A stretch of 64,000 nucleotides of DNA from VRUE01 sp963728835 (lineage in GTDB: Bacteria > Actinomycetota > Thermoleophilia > Solirubrobacterales > 70-9), in contig CAVSKZ010000002.1 of the NCBI GenBank assembly GCA_963728835.1, positions 1,116,001 to 1,180,000 of the forward strand, in the 5' to 3' direction. The position numbers were made by a program, and so were the translations under genes. The notes under the pieces are model-generated. The model was not told where the DNA came from, ran no database searches, and saw only the letters and a program-made list of their open reading frames with translations. Below, one piece after another: positions 45,794 through 53,567 of this stretch (within the stretch, counting starts at the first letter, position 1; each line of letters opens with the position of its first letter).

Positions 45794-46126
45794 TCACTCG
45801 ACCTCCAGGGTGATCGTGTCGTCCACGACGGCTGTCGTGAACGTCTGCACCGGGGCGAAGGCGGGGAGCGTCTTCGGCCTGCCGGTGCTCAGGTCGAAGA
45901 GGGAGCCGTGGCGCGGGCACTCCACCGTGCACGACGCGGCATCGAACTCGCCCTCGGCGAGCGGCCCGTCGTCGTGAGAGCAGCGGTCCTCGATCGCGTA
46001 CAGGGTCCCGTCGCAGTTGAAGACGCCGATCTTGCGGCCGTCGTGCTCGACCAGGCGCATCTCACCCGGCGGCAGCTCGGCTGCCGGGCAAACGCTGATC
46101 GTGCTTGTCGTTGTGCTGTCCGTCAC
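45794..46126 (-). CDS. Rieske [2Fe-2S] ferredoxin-type protein in the suf locus
   Basis: 110 aa from the GTG at 46126, which has AGGA 6 bases upstream; the longer open frame would start inside the divergent promoter. The Rieske ligands are CSHDDGPLAEGEF and CTVECPRHGSLFDLS, i.e. C-x-H and C-x2-H around residues 58-78. It resembles the small Rieske ferredoxins of dioxygenase systems. Its place at the head of sufB-sufD suggests it either supplies electrons during cluster assembly or is an early client. An IscR-like motif overlaps its promoter. Confidence 0.9.
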   Translation of the reverse strand: MTDSTTTSTISVCPAAELPPGEMRLVEHDGRKIGVFNCDGTLYAIEDRCSHDDGPLAEGEFDAASCTVECPRHGSLFDLSTGRPKTLPAFAPVQTFTTAVVDDTITLEVE

Positions 46127-46128
46127 GT

Positions 46129-46153
46129 TATTCCTAGCGTCCTTGTCGGATTT
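46129..46153 (-). promoter_or_regulatory. IscR/Rrf2-like operator before the Rieske-sufBD arm
   Basis: Read on the minus strand it shares CCGAC-N9-TAGGA, and the intervening C five bases on, with the site at 49999-50023. Compared with the E. coli IscR type 1 consensus about 13 of 25 positions fit, all key CCGAC and GG bases included. It touches the ribosome-binding site, and TAGGA may partly be that site. Confidence 0.5.
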
Positions 46154-46204
46154 TAGCGACGTGAGAGGATCGCAGACCACGGCCTTCGACGAATGGAGAG
46201 CAGC

Positions 46205-46999
46205 ATGAGCGAGAGGATGAGCTATGAGCCAGGCACCCCGTGCTGGGTGGACCATGCCTCACCGGACCTGGACGCCTCGATCGCGTTCTACGGGGCTCTT
46301 TTCGGCTGGGAGGTGCCGGCTTCGGAAAACGTCGAGCAGACTGGCGGCTACCGGCGGGCGACGAAGGGCGGGGCTGACGTCGTCGGGATGATGCCGCTGA
46401 TGCAGGAGGGCCAGCCGCCGGCATGGACGACCTACGTCTCGGTCGCGGACGCGAATGCGACCGCGAGCGCCGTGAGTGAGGCCGGGGGCACGACGATCGC
46501 CGAGCCGATGGACGTGATGGGCCTCGGCACGATGGCGATATTCGCTGACCCGACCGGGGCCGTGTTCGGCATCTGGCAGCCCGGAACGTTTCCTGGCGCC
46601 GGCCTCGTCAACGAGCCGGGAGCCCTCTCCTGGAACGAGCTCAACACGCGTGACCTGGGGGCTGCCAAGGCGTTCTACGGCGCGGTCTTCGGCTGGGAGT
46701 TCGACGACCAGGACATGGGGGAGGCGGGCACCTACACGACGATCAACTTGGGGGAGAACGCCGTTGGCGGCATCCTGAACATGGACGAGCGCGGCGTCCC
46801 CGAGCAGGTGCCAGCCCACTGGCAGGCCTACTTCGCGGTCACGGACACCGACGCGGCGGTCGAGCAGGCCAAGCAGGGCGGCGGCAGCGTGATGGTCGAG
46901 CCGATGGAAGTCCCGGCGGGTCGCTTCTCGATCCTGCTCGACCCGCACGGCGCCAGCTTCGCCGTGATCGCGCTTGCCGAACAGGCCGCGAGGCGCTAG
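46205..46999 (+). CDS. VOC (glyoxalase/dioxygenase) superfamily protein with two domains
   Basis: 264 aa from the ATG at 46205, which has GGAGAG upstream; an ATG 4 codons earlier is in frame. Two tandem VOC modules are seen: PCWVDHASPDLDASIAFYGA opens the first and LSWNELNTRDLGAAKAFYGA the second. Each ends with an FADPTGAVFGIWQPG or LLDPHGASFAVIAL strand. His/Glu positions fit a metal site only in part. Proteins of this form are often called hydroxylases or glyoxalases, without assigned substrate. It splits the suf genes: it is the only plus-strand gene among them, and its stop overlaps the sufU stop. Confidence 0.85.
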   Translation: MSERMSYEPGTPCWVDHASPDLDASIAFYGALFGWEVPASENVEQTGGYRRATKGGADVVGMMPLMQEGQPPAWTTYVSVADANATASAVSEAGGTTIAEPMDVMGLGTMAIFADPTGAVFGIWQPGTFPGAGLVNEPGALSWNELNTRDLGAAKAFYGAVFGWEFDDQDMGEAGTYTTINLGENAVGGILNMDERGVPEQVPAHWQAYFAVTDTDAAVEQAKQGGGSVMVEPMEVPAGRFSILLDPHGASFAVIALAEQAARR

Positions 47000-47433
47000 A
47001 GCGAGCCGAGGTCGGCGGCCGCTTCGCCAGGGTTGCCGGCCTCTCCCTCGTCCTCCCATTCGGCGGGCTCGCCGAGGCTGGCGCTCTTCACGACCTTCAG
47101 GCCCAGCATCGCGCACTTCATCCGCGTCGCCGAGATCTCGATGCCGAGCAGGTCGAGGACGAACTCCTTCGGCAGTCGCAGCAGCTCCTCGCGGCTCTTG
47201 CCGGCAAGCTCGTCGGTGAGCAGCGAGGTCGCCGCGGTCGAGATCGCGCAGCCCTTGCCGTCGAAGGCGATCTCCGCCACCTTGCCCTCCTCGTCGAGCC
47301 GGATCGTCACGTGCTGCTCGTCGCCGCAGAACGGGTTCGTGTCCTCGAACTCGAGGTCGGGGCTGTCGAGCCGGCCGAAGTTGTGCGGCCGCTTGTAGTG
47401 CTCGAGGATCTGGTCGCGGTAGAGCTCGTCCAT
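46996..47433 (-). CDS. sufU: SUF system sulfur-transfer/scaffold protein SufU
   Basis: 145 aa, IscU-fold. The zinc/cluster ligands are C36 and D38 in NPFCGDEQH, C62 in GKGCAISTAATS and C107 in TRMKCAMLG. The ~20-residue insertion between C62 and C107 typical of SufU rather than IscU is present. In Gram-positive SUF systems SufU takes persulfide sulfur from SufS. Its start codon abuts the sufS stop (47433), so they are translated together. Confidence 0.94.
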   Translation of the reverse strand: MDELYRDQILEHYKRPHNFGRLDSPDLEFEDTNPFCGDEQHVTIRLDEEGKVAEIAFDGKGCAISTAATSLLTDELAGKSREELLRLPKEFVLDLLGIEISATRMKCAMLGLKVVKSASLGEPAEWEDEGEAGNPGEAAADLGSL

Positions 47434-48698
47434 CAGAGGCCGAAGACCTTGCGCGCGTCGTGGAGGCCCTCGACCAGGCGGTCGATCTCCTCGGCCGTGG
47501 TGTAGACGCCGAAGCTGGCCCGGGCGGTGGCGGCGATGCCGAGGCGGTCCATCAGCACCTGGGCGCAGTGGTGGCCGGCGCGGACCGCGACGCCGTGGCG
47601 GTCGAGGATCTCGGAGACGTCGTGGGCGTGGACTCCCTCCAGCTCGAAGGAGACCGGGCCGATGCGCTCGGGGCCGGCCGGCGGTCCGAACACGCGCAGT
47701 CCCGGCACCTCGGCCAGCTGCTCCAGCGCATACGCGGTGGTCTCGTGCTCGTGCTCGCGCACCGCCTCCATGTCCAGGCCGTCCAGCCAGCGCAGCGCCG
47801 ACGCCATCCCGATCGCCTGGGCGATCGCCGGCGTGCCCGCCTCGAAGCGCGCGGGCGGATCGGCGTAGGTCGTGCCCTCCCGCGTCACCTTGCGGATCAT
47901 CGAGCCGCCGCCGAGGAAGGGCGGCATCGCCCGCAGCAGGTCGAGCTTCGTCCAGAGCGCCCCGATCCCGGTCGGCGCGTAGAGCTTGTGGCCGGTCAAC
48001 GCGTAGAAGTCAACGCCGAGCTCGGCCACGTCGAGGGCCATCTTCGGCGCCGCCTGCGCGCCGTCGGCGAGGACCAGCGCACCGGCGGCGTGCGCGAGCC
48101 GGGAGATCTCCGCCAGCGGGTTCTCGGTGCCGAGCACGTTGGAGACATGGGTGACCGCGACCAGCTTCGGTCCGCGCTCCAGCAGCGCCCCGTAGGCGCC
48201 CATGTCGAGCAGCCCGTCCCCGCCGACCGGCACCCAGTCGATCTCGGCGCCCACCCGCTCCGCCAGCTGCTGCCAGGGGACGACGTTGGAGTGGTGCTCC
48301 ATCTCGGTGAGCACGATCCGGTCGCCCTCGCCGACGCTGGCGTCGCCCCAGGCGCGGGCAACCAGGTTGATCGCCTCGGTCGCGTTGCGGACGAAGACGA
48401 CCTCGCGCCGGTCGGCGGCGCCGAGGTGGTCGGCGACCGTCGCCCGGGCGCCCTCGTAGGCCGCCGTCGCCTCCGCCGAGAGCGTGTGCGAGCCCCGGTG
48501 GACGTTGGAGTGGTTGGTGCGCTCGTAGCGGTCGACCGCCTGGATCGAGGCCAGCACGCGCTGGGCGCTGGCGCCGCTGTCGAGGTAGGCGACCGGGCGT
48601 CCGTGGATCTCCCGCTCCAGGGCGGGGAAGGCGGCCCGGACCTTCTCGATCGGGAAGGGCAGCGTGGGGGAGGAGCGCTTGGCCGTCGTCTGCTCCAT
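47433..48698 (-). CDS. sufS: cysteine desulfurase SufS
   Basis: 421 aa class II PLP-dependent desulfurase producing persulfide from L-cysteine. Motifs: VFVRNATEAINLVARAW, LTEMEHHSNVVPWQQLAERV (the PLP-stacking His), DGAQAAPKMALDVAELG (the PLP-pairing Asp), and the PLP lysine in ALTGHKLYAPTGIGAL. The persulfide Cys lies in VAVRAGHHCAQVLMDRLG. It sits between sufC and sufU in the rrf2-sufC-sufS-sufU arm. Confidence 0.96.
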   Translation of the reverse strand: MEQTTAKRSSPTLPFPIEKVRAAFPALEREIHGRPVAYLDSGASAQRVLASIQAVDRYERTNHSNVHRGSHTLSAEATAAYEGARATVADHLGAADRREVVFVRNATEAINLVARAWGDASVGEGDRIVLTEMEHHSNVVPWQQLAERVGAEIDWVPVGGDGLLDMGAYGALLERGPKLVAVTHVSNVLGTENPLAEISRLAHAAGALVLADGAQAAPKMALDVAELGVDFYALTGHKLYAPTGIGALWTKLDLLRAMPPFLGGGSMIRKVTREGTTYADPPARFEAGTPAIAQAIGMASALRWLDGLDMEAVREHEHETTAYALEQLAEVPGLRVFGPPAGPERIGPVSFELEGVHAHDVSEILDRHGVAVRAGHHCAQVLMDRLGIAATARASFGVYTTAEEIDRLVEGLHDARKVFGL

Positions 48699-48708
48699 CG
48701 TCCCGAGG

Positions 48709-49479
<771 letters not shown>

Positions 49480-49514
49480 TGTCACTCCGTTTCTGGTTTT
49501 GTAAGGTCTGCCCG

Positions 49515-49991
49515 TCAGGCTGCCGTGCCGACCGGGGCCCGGCGTTCGCCGGCGGCGCCGGGGCCGGCGAACTCCACCAGCTCGGCCAGCGTGGTGCCCG
49601 ACAGGGCTTTGGTGACGCCGCCCTGCACGCGCGTCCAGAGCAGCTTCGTCGCGCAGGCGCGGTCGCCGTCGTCCTCGTGCGAGCAGAGCACTTTGCCGTC
49701 GGGCGAGTCGTGGAAGCACTCCATCGGGGCGATCTGCCCTTCCAGCGCCTCGACGACCGCGTCCATCGTGATTTCCTCCGCCGGCTTGGCCAGGCGGTAG
49801 CCGCCGTGCGCGCCCCGGGTCGAGGTGACGAGGCCGGCCTTGCGCAGTTTCGCCACCAGGTGCTCGAGGTAGGAGAGCGGCAGCCGCTCGGCCTCGGCGA
49901 CGGCGCTGAGCGAGATCGGCATCGAGCCGGGCTGGCGGCCCAGCTCGACCATCAGGCGGACGCCGTACTCGGCTTTGGTCGAGAACAACAT
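49515..49991 (-). CDS. Rrf2 family regulator (IscR-like, three Cys)
   Basis: 158 aa. The winged helix is MLFSTKAEYGVRLMVELGRQ, then LPLSYLEHLVAKLRKAGLVT and STRGAHGGYRLAKPAEEITM, all classic Rrf2. Three Cys follow at ECFHDS, VLCSHED and RACATKL; IscR and NsrR hold a [2Fe-2S] or [4Fe-4S] cluster in this loop, although the spacing here (x10, x9) is wider. It is placed first in the rrf2-sufCSU arm. An IscR type 1-like motif lies 8 bases upstream of its ATG. Well-studied actinobacterial suf operons use a different, SufR-type repressor, so this is a notable substitution. Probably senses Fe-S status and represses suf. Confidence 0.9.
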   Translation of the reverse strand: MLFSTKAEYGVRLMVELGRQPGSMPISLSAVAEAERLPLSYLEHLVAKLRKAGLVTSTRGAHGGYRLAKPAEEITMDAVVEALEGQIAPMECFHDSPDGKVLCSHEDDGDRACATKLLWTRVQGGVTKALSGTTLAELVEFAGPGAAGERRAPVGTAA

Positions 49992-49998
49992 GGGATCT

Positions 49999-50023
49999 AA
50001 ATCCTACTGAAGAGGTCGGTTAT
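49999..50023 (-). promoter_or_regulatory. IscR type 1-like operator before the rrf2-sufCSU arm
   Basis: On the minus strand the site begins ATAACCGACC and ends AGTAGGATTT. About 18 of 25 positions fit the E. coli IscR type 1 consensus (ATASYYGACT-N5-AGTCRRSTAT). It lies 8 bases before the regulator ATG and 18 bases past the response-regulator stop. Confidence 0.6.
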
Positions 50024-50041
50024 ACCGCTGTGCCGAGCGAC

Positions 50042-50674
50042 TCAGGGCTCGATCAGGCCGCGGCGGATCGCGTAACGCACCAGCTCGACCCGGTCGCGCA
50101 TGCCGAGCTTGCGCATCGCGTTGGCGCGGTGGTTCTCGACCGTCTTCTCGGAAAGGTGCAGGATCTCCGCGATCTGCTTCGTCGTGTTCGCCTCGGCGAC
50201 GAGCTTGACGATCTCCTCCTCGCGCGGGGTCAGCTCCTCCTCGCCGCTGGAGCCGCGCTCGAGCACGTCCTTGATCAGCGTCCGCTGCGCCTCGGGGGTG
50301 AGGAACGGCTCGCCGCGCTCGACCGCCCGGATCGCCGCCAGCAGGTCGGTGTCGGCCTGCGCCTTCAGCACGTAGCCGGAGGCCCCGGCCTTGAGCGCCT
50401 CGAAGAGGTAGCGCTCGTCGTCGTGCATGGAGAGGATCAGCACCGAGACGTCCGGCGCCTGGAGCTTGATCTCGCGCGTCGCCTGCAGGCCGGTCAGCTT
50501 CGGCATCTTCACGTCGAGGATCGCCAGGTCGGGGCGCTCGCGAAGCGCAAGGTCGCGCGCCTCGGCGCCGTCGGCCGCCTCCGCCACCACCTCGATGTCG
50601 GCCTGCCGCTCCAGCAACAGCCTGATCCCGGAGCGGACGATGCCATGGTCGTCTGCGATCAGCACGCGCAACAT
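50042..50674 (-). CDS. NarL/FixJ-type response regulator
   Basis: 210 aa. The receiver domain has the acidic pocket D8-D9, the phospho-acceptor D54 (DLAILDVKMPKLTG), S82 region VLILSMHDDERYLF and K in ASGYVLKAQADTD. The C-terminal LuxR-type helix-turn-helix is LTPREEEIVKLVAEANTTKQ, then IAEILHLSEKTVENHRANAM. Its cognate kinase is almost certainly the HisKA_3 kinase at 51639-52499, now separated from it by a divergent DUF559 gene. A 7-2-7 palindrome before the kinase gene fits a NarL-family binding site. Confidence 0.92.
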   Translation of the reverse strand: MLRVLIADDHGIVRSGIRLLLERQADIEVVAEAADGAEARDLALRERPDLAILDVKMPKLTGLQATREIKLQAPDVSVLILSMHDDERYLFEALKAGASGYVLKAQADTDLLAAIRAVERGEPFLTPEAQRTLIKDVLERGSSGEEELTPREEEIVKLVAEANTTKQIAEILHLSEKTVENHRANAMRKLGMRDRVELVRYAIRRGLIEP

Positions 50675-50712
50675 GCGGTGAGTCTGGCATTCAAGGGGGG
50701 CAAGAACCGGCG

Positions 50713-50755
50713 CATTGGCGACTTATCCGCGAGATGGACGGAAAAGTCGCCAATG
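50713..50755. repeat. TGGCGACTT palindrome, family C copy 1, around the DUF559 start
   Basis: Arms CATTGGCGACTT (50713-50724) and its complement (50744-50755) continue inward, after one A/A mismatch, with TCCG/CGGA. The DUF559 start codon (50734) lies in the loop and its codons 2-8 form the right arm. A related palindrome with the same mismatch layout is at 59847-59885. Confidence 0.7.
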
Positions 50756-51642
50756 GAACAGCGCGGATCGCCGAAATCGCCCGCTCACAGCACGGAGTCG
50801 TTTCGATTGCGCAGCTGCGAGCGGCGGGAATCAGCGACGACGCGGTGAGAGCCCGAGTTCTTTGCGGCCATCTCCATCGTGTTCACCGCGGGGTCTACGC
50901 CGTTGGGCACATGGGCTTGTCCCCGAAGGGCCGATGGTTCGCCGCTGTGCTGGCGATTGGACGAGGGCCACACCGTGCTGGAGAGACCGTTCTCGACTAC
51001 TGGGGAGCTGCGGTGAGCCACCGGAGCGCGGCCGCGCTCTGGGAGCTCCTGCCGGTGCCAGAGGGCCCTATCGACATCATCGTGGACGGAACCGGAGGAC
51101 GTGCCGCGCGAGCGGGCATCTGCGTCCACCGCGCAATCTCCCTTGTCGCCGCGGAAGTAACGCTGCGTCACGGCATCCCGGTGACAAATCCGTCGCGAAC
51201 GATCTCCGACATGCGCCGTGCGGAGTCTGGGCGCAAGGCGGGGGAGGTGTCCGCTTGGGAGCTGCGCAGGGCAACCCGGCAAGCGAACGTGCTCGGCTTG
51301 CCGATCGACACCGAGGACAGGGCGGACCGCACTCGCAGCGATTTGGAGCAGGCCTTCCTTGCGATCTGCAGACGTCACCGGTTGCCGCGACCGGAGGTCA
51401 ATGTCCGCATCGGTCCCTTTCTCGTCGACTTTCTCTGGCGAGACCAACGGCTCGTGGTCGAAACCGACAGCTATCGATATCACCGCGGAAAGGTCGCATT
51501 TCAGGATGACCGCGGGCGGGACCTCGAGCTGCGGCAGCTTGGCTTCGACGTCCTGCGCCTCTCCGAACGGCAGATTGACGACGAGTCGAAGCGTGCGGCA
51601 GAGGTCCTTGCCACTGCGCTCCGTCAGCGGCGACGTAGCTAG
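50734..51642 (+). CDS. AbiEi-like N-domain / DUF559 nuclease-fold protein
   Basis: 302 aa. The N-terminus reads ARIAEIARSQHGVVSIAQLR, then AVRARVLCGHLHRVHRGVYA and VSHRSAAALWELLPVPEGP, the winged-helix arrangement of AbiEi-type antitoxin-like proteins. The C-terminal 90 residues are a DUF559/VSR-like PD-(D/E)XK fold: SDLEQAFLAICRRHRLPRPE, VDFLWRDQRLVVETDSYRYH (D...E-x-D) and RDLELRQLGFDVLRLSERQI. These abundant actinobacterial proteins are suspected nucleases in defence or mobile islands. Its AT content is higher than the neighbours, and it stands between a kinase and its regulator on the opposite strand, so acquisition is likely. Start codon is inside a hairpin loop without a clear ribosome-binding site. 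Confidence 0.8.
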   Translation: MDGKVANGTARIAEIARSQHGVVSIAQLRAAGISDDAVRARVLCGHLHRVHRGVYAVGHMGLSPKGRWFAAVLAIGRGPHRAGETVLDYWGAAVSHRSAAALWELLPVPEGPIDIIVDGTGGRAARAGICVHRAISLVAAEVTLRHGIPVTNPSRTISDMRRAESGRKAGEVSAWELRRATRQANVLGLPIDTEDRADRTRSDLEQAFLAICRRHRLPRPEVNVRIGPFLVDFLWRDQRLVVETDSYRYHRGKVAFQDDRGRDLELRQLGFDVLRLSERQIDDESKRAAEVLATALRQRRRS

Positions 51643-52499
51643 CCGGGGACGGTGAGGCGGACAGTCGTGCCGTGGTCGGGGCGCGACTCGATCGTCAGCT
51701 CCCCGCCGATCAACAGCGCCCGCTCCCGCATCCCCCCGATCCCAAGACCGCCCTCGGACTCGTCGAAGGCGAAGCCGCGCCCGTCGTCGGCGACCTCGAG
51801 CGTCACGCCGCCATCCCCGCGACGCCGCAGCAGCACCGAGATCCTCACGGCGCCGCTGTGGCGGGCGGCGTTGGAAAGGGCCTCCTGCGCCACCCGGTAG
51901 ACGACCAGCTGGGCATCGTCGGCGAGGTCGGCGAAGTCGCCCTCGGCCGCGAACTCGGCCTCGATCTCGCCGCGCGCGAGCTGCTCTACCTGCCCCGCGG
52001 TCGCCGCCGCGAGGCCGAGGTCGTCGAGCGCGGTGGGCCGCAGCTGACGTGCGAGCGAGAGCAGCTCGCGCATCGCCTGGTTGGCCAGGGCCTTGGTCTG
52101 CGCCAGTTCCCCCTCGAGCGCGGGCGGAGCCGAGGCCCGCGCCGCCTCCAGTCGCAGCAGCAGCCCGGTCAGCGACTGGTTGACCTCGTCGTGCAGGTCG
52201 CGGGCGACCCGTGCCCGCTCCTCCTCTTGCGCCTGCAGGGCGGCGCTTCCGGCGCGGCGCCGCTCGGCCTCCAGCCGCTCCATCATCCGCAGGAAGGCGA
52301 GCTCGATCCGCTCGACCTCCTCGGTCTCGCCGATCCCGTCGATCGAGCGGGGGAGGACCGGGCCCGGCCGGCTCAGGTCGACCTTCTCCATCTCCTCGAT
52401 CAGGCGCTCCAGGGGCGCGAGCCGGCGGCGCACGACGAGCAGGCGGACCGCGAGCGCCGCAGTCACAGCCGTCAGCGCGACGATGACCAGGGTCGTCAC
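51639..52499 (-). CDS. sensor histidine kinase (HisKA_3/NarX-like)
   Basis: 286 aa from the GTG at 52499; the upstream frame runs through the promoter. One membrane segment (LVIVALTAVTAALAVRLLVV) is at the N-terminus with almost no extracytoplasmic part. A HAMP-like linker follows, then the dimerisation helix EEERARVARDLHDEVNQSLT with phospho-H103, and the ATPase domain with the N-box QEALSNAARHSGAV, DDGRGFAFDESEGGLGIGGM and a final DHGTTVRLTVPG. It probably senses within the membrane or from the cytosol. Its stop overlaps the stop of the DUF559 gene, which sits between it and its likely response regulator. Confidence 0.9.
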   Translation of the reverse strand: MTTLVIVALTAVTAALAVRLLVVRRRLAPLERLIEEMEKVDLSRPGPVLPRSIDGIGETEEVERIELAFLRMMERLEAERRRAGSAALQAQEEERARVARDLHDEVNQSLTGLLLRLEAARASAPPALEGELAQTKALANQAMRELLSLARQLRPTALDDLGLAAATAGQVEQLARGEIEAEFAAEGDFADLADDAQLVVYRVAQEALSNAARHSGAVRISVLLRRRGDGGVTLEVADDGRGFAFDESEGGLGIGGMRERALLIGGELTIESRPDHGTTVRLTVPG

Positions 52500-52508
52500 A
52501 GGGCGAGA

Positions 52509-52526
52509 ATAGGGGTTGACCCCTAT
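52509..52526. promoter_or_regulatory. Perfect 8-2-8 palindrome before the histidine kinase gene
   Basis: ATAGGGGTTGACCCCTAT is a perfect inverted repeat 10 bases upstream of the kinase GTG and 62 bases from htpX. Its inner geometry is 7-2-7, the spacing used by NarL-family dimers. The response regulator at 50042-50674 is the natural candidate. Confidence 0.6.
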
Positions 52527-52588
52527 GGCCCTATCGCCGGGTCGAGTCCATACTTCGAGGTCCAACCGACCCGAGGAGCTATCACGCG

Positions 52589-53449
52589 ATGACCACCACC
52601 AAGCAGTCCACCTGGGGCGCGACCCTGCGCACGACGATCCTCCTGGCATCCCTCTCCGGGCTGCTGGTCGTCATCGGCGCCCTGATCGGCGGGCCCAGCA
52701 CGGCGGGCCTCTTCCTTGGGATCGCGCTGCTGATCAACCTCGGCTCCTACTTCTTCAGCGACAAGCTGGCCCTGAAAATGAGCGGCGCCAAGCCGATCGA
52801 GGAGTCCGAGGCGCCGCGGCTCTACCAGATCGTTCGCGAGCTGACCACGCGTGCCGGCCTGCCGATGCCGCGCCTCTACATGATCCCCCAGGAGCAGCCC
52901 AACGCCTTCGCGACGGGGCGCAACCCCAAGCACTCCGCGGTCGCGGTCACGCAGGGGATCACCAAGCTCCTCTCCGAGGACGAGCTGCGCGGCGTCCTCG
53001 CCCACGAGCTCGCCCACATCCAGCACCGCGACATCCTGATCCAGTCGGTCGCCTCGGCGATCGGCGCCGCGATCACCTACCTCGCCTACATGCTGATGTG
53101 GTTCGGCAGCGACGACGAGTCGCCGCTCAGCCTCGTCGCCTCGCTCGCCCTGGTGATACTGGCGCCGATCGCGGCGAGCATCATCCAGCTCTCGATCTCG
53201 CGCCAGCGCGAGTACGCGGCCGACGCCGGCGGGGCCGAGATCTGCGGCAACCCGGAGTCCCTCGCCAGCGCCCTGCTGCGTCTCGAGCAGGGGGCGGCCG
53301 CGATCCCGATGCGGGTCAACCAGGCCGCGGAGCCGCTCTACATCGTCAAGCCCTTCTCCGGCAAGGGCATCGCCGGCCTCTTCTCGACCCACCCCCCGAT
53401 CGAGGAGCGGGTGAAAAGGCTGCGCCAGATGCGCCCGAGCCTCGGCTGA
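52589..53449 (+). CDS. htpX: M48 family zinc metalloprotease HtpX
   Basis: 286 aa inner-membrane protease for damaged membrane proteins. Two N-terminal membrane segments (TTILLASLSGLLVVIGALI and GLFLGIALLINLGSYFF) precede the zinc motif HELAHIQH at residue 139 (H139, H143). The third ligand is the Glu of SRQREYAADAGGAEIC. Two more hydrophobic segments lie between. VKPFSGKGIAGLFSTHPPIE is the conserved C-terminal part. Divergent from the kinase gene, it may be controlled by the palindrome between them. A strong intrinsic terminator follows. Confidence 0.94.
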   Translation: MTTTKQSTWGATLRTTILLASLSGLLVVIGALIGGPSTAGLFLGIALLINLGSYFFSDKLALKMSGAKPIEESEAPRLYQIVRELTTRAGLPMPRLYMIPQEQPNAFATGRNPKHSAVAVTQGITKLLSEDELRGVLAHELAHIQHRDILIQSVASAIGAAITYLAYMLMWFGSDDESPLSLVASLALVILAPIAASIIQLSISRQREYAADAGGAEICGNPESLASALLRLEQGAAAIPMRVNQAAEPLYIVKPFSGKGIAGLFSTHPPIEERVKRLRQMRPSLG

Positions 53450-53474
53450 GGCCCGCCCGTCGTGACCTCGTCAA

Positions 53475-53500
53475 CCGGCCCCGCTCCAGGGGCCGGTTTT
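53475..53500 (+). terminator. Intrinsic terminator after htpX
   Basis: CCGGCCCC-GCTCCA-GGGGCCGG is an 8-bp GC-only stem followed immediately by TTTT. This is the only clear classical rho-independent terminator seen in the window. Confidence 0.85.
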
Positions 53501-53513
53501 CGTTCGTCGCCTC

Positions 53514-53532
53514 GCTATACTTTTTGAAGTAA
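53514..53532 (+). promoter_or_regulatory. Shared cysteine-pathway element, copy 1 (before moeZ)
   Basis: GCTATACTTTTTGAAGTAA is identical to 55059-55077 before cysM. It holds a -10-like TATACT fused to an inverted repeat TACTT-TTTG-AAGTA. A repressor bound there would cover the promoter. The moeZ ATG is 35 bases downstream. Confidence 0.7.
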
Positions 53533-53567
53533 AGCCTGATCGGGATTAAGGTATTTAAGGAAGAGGC

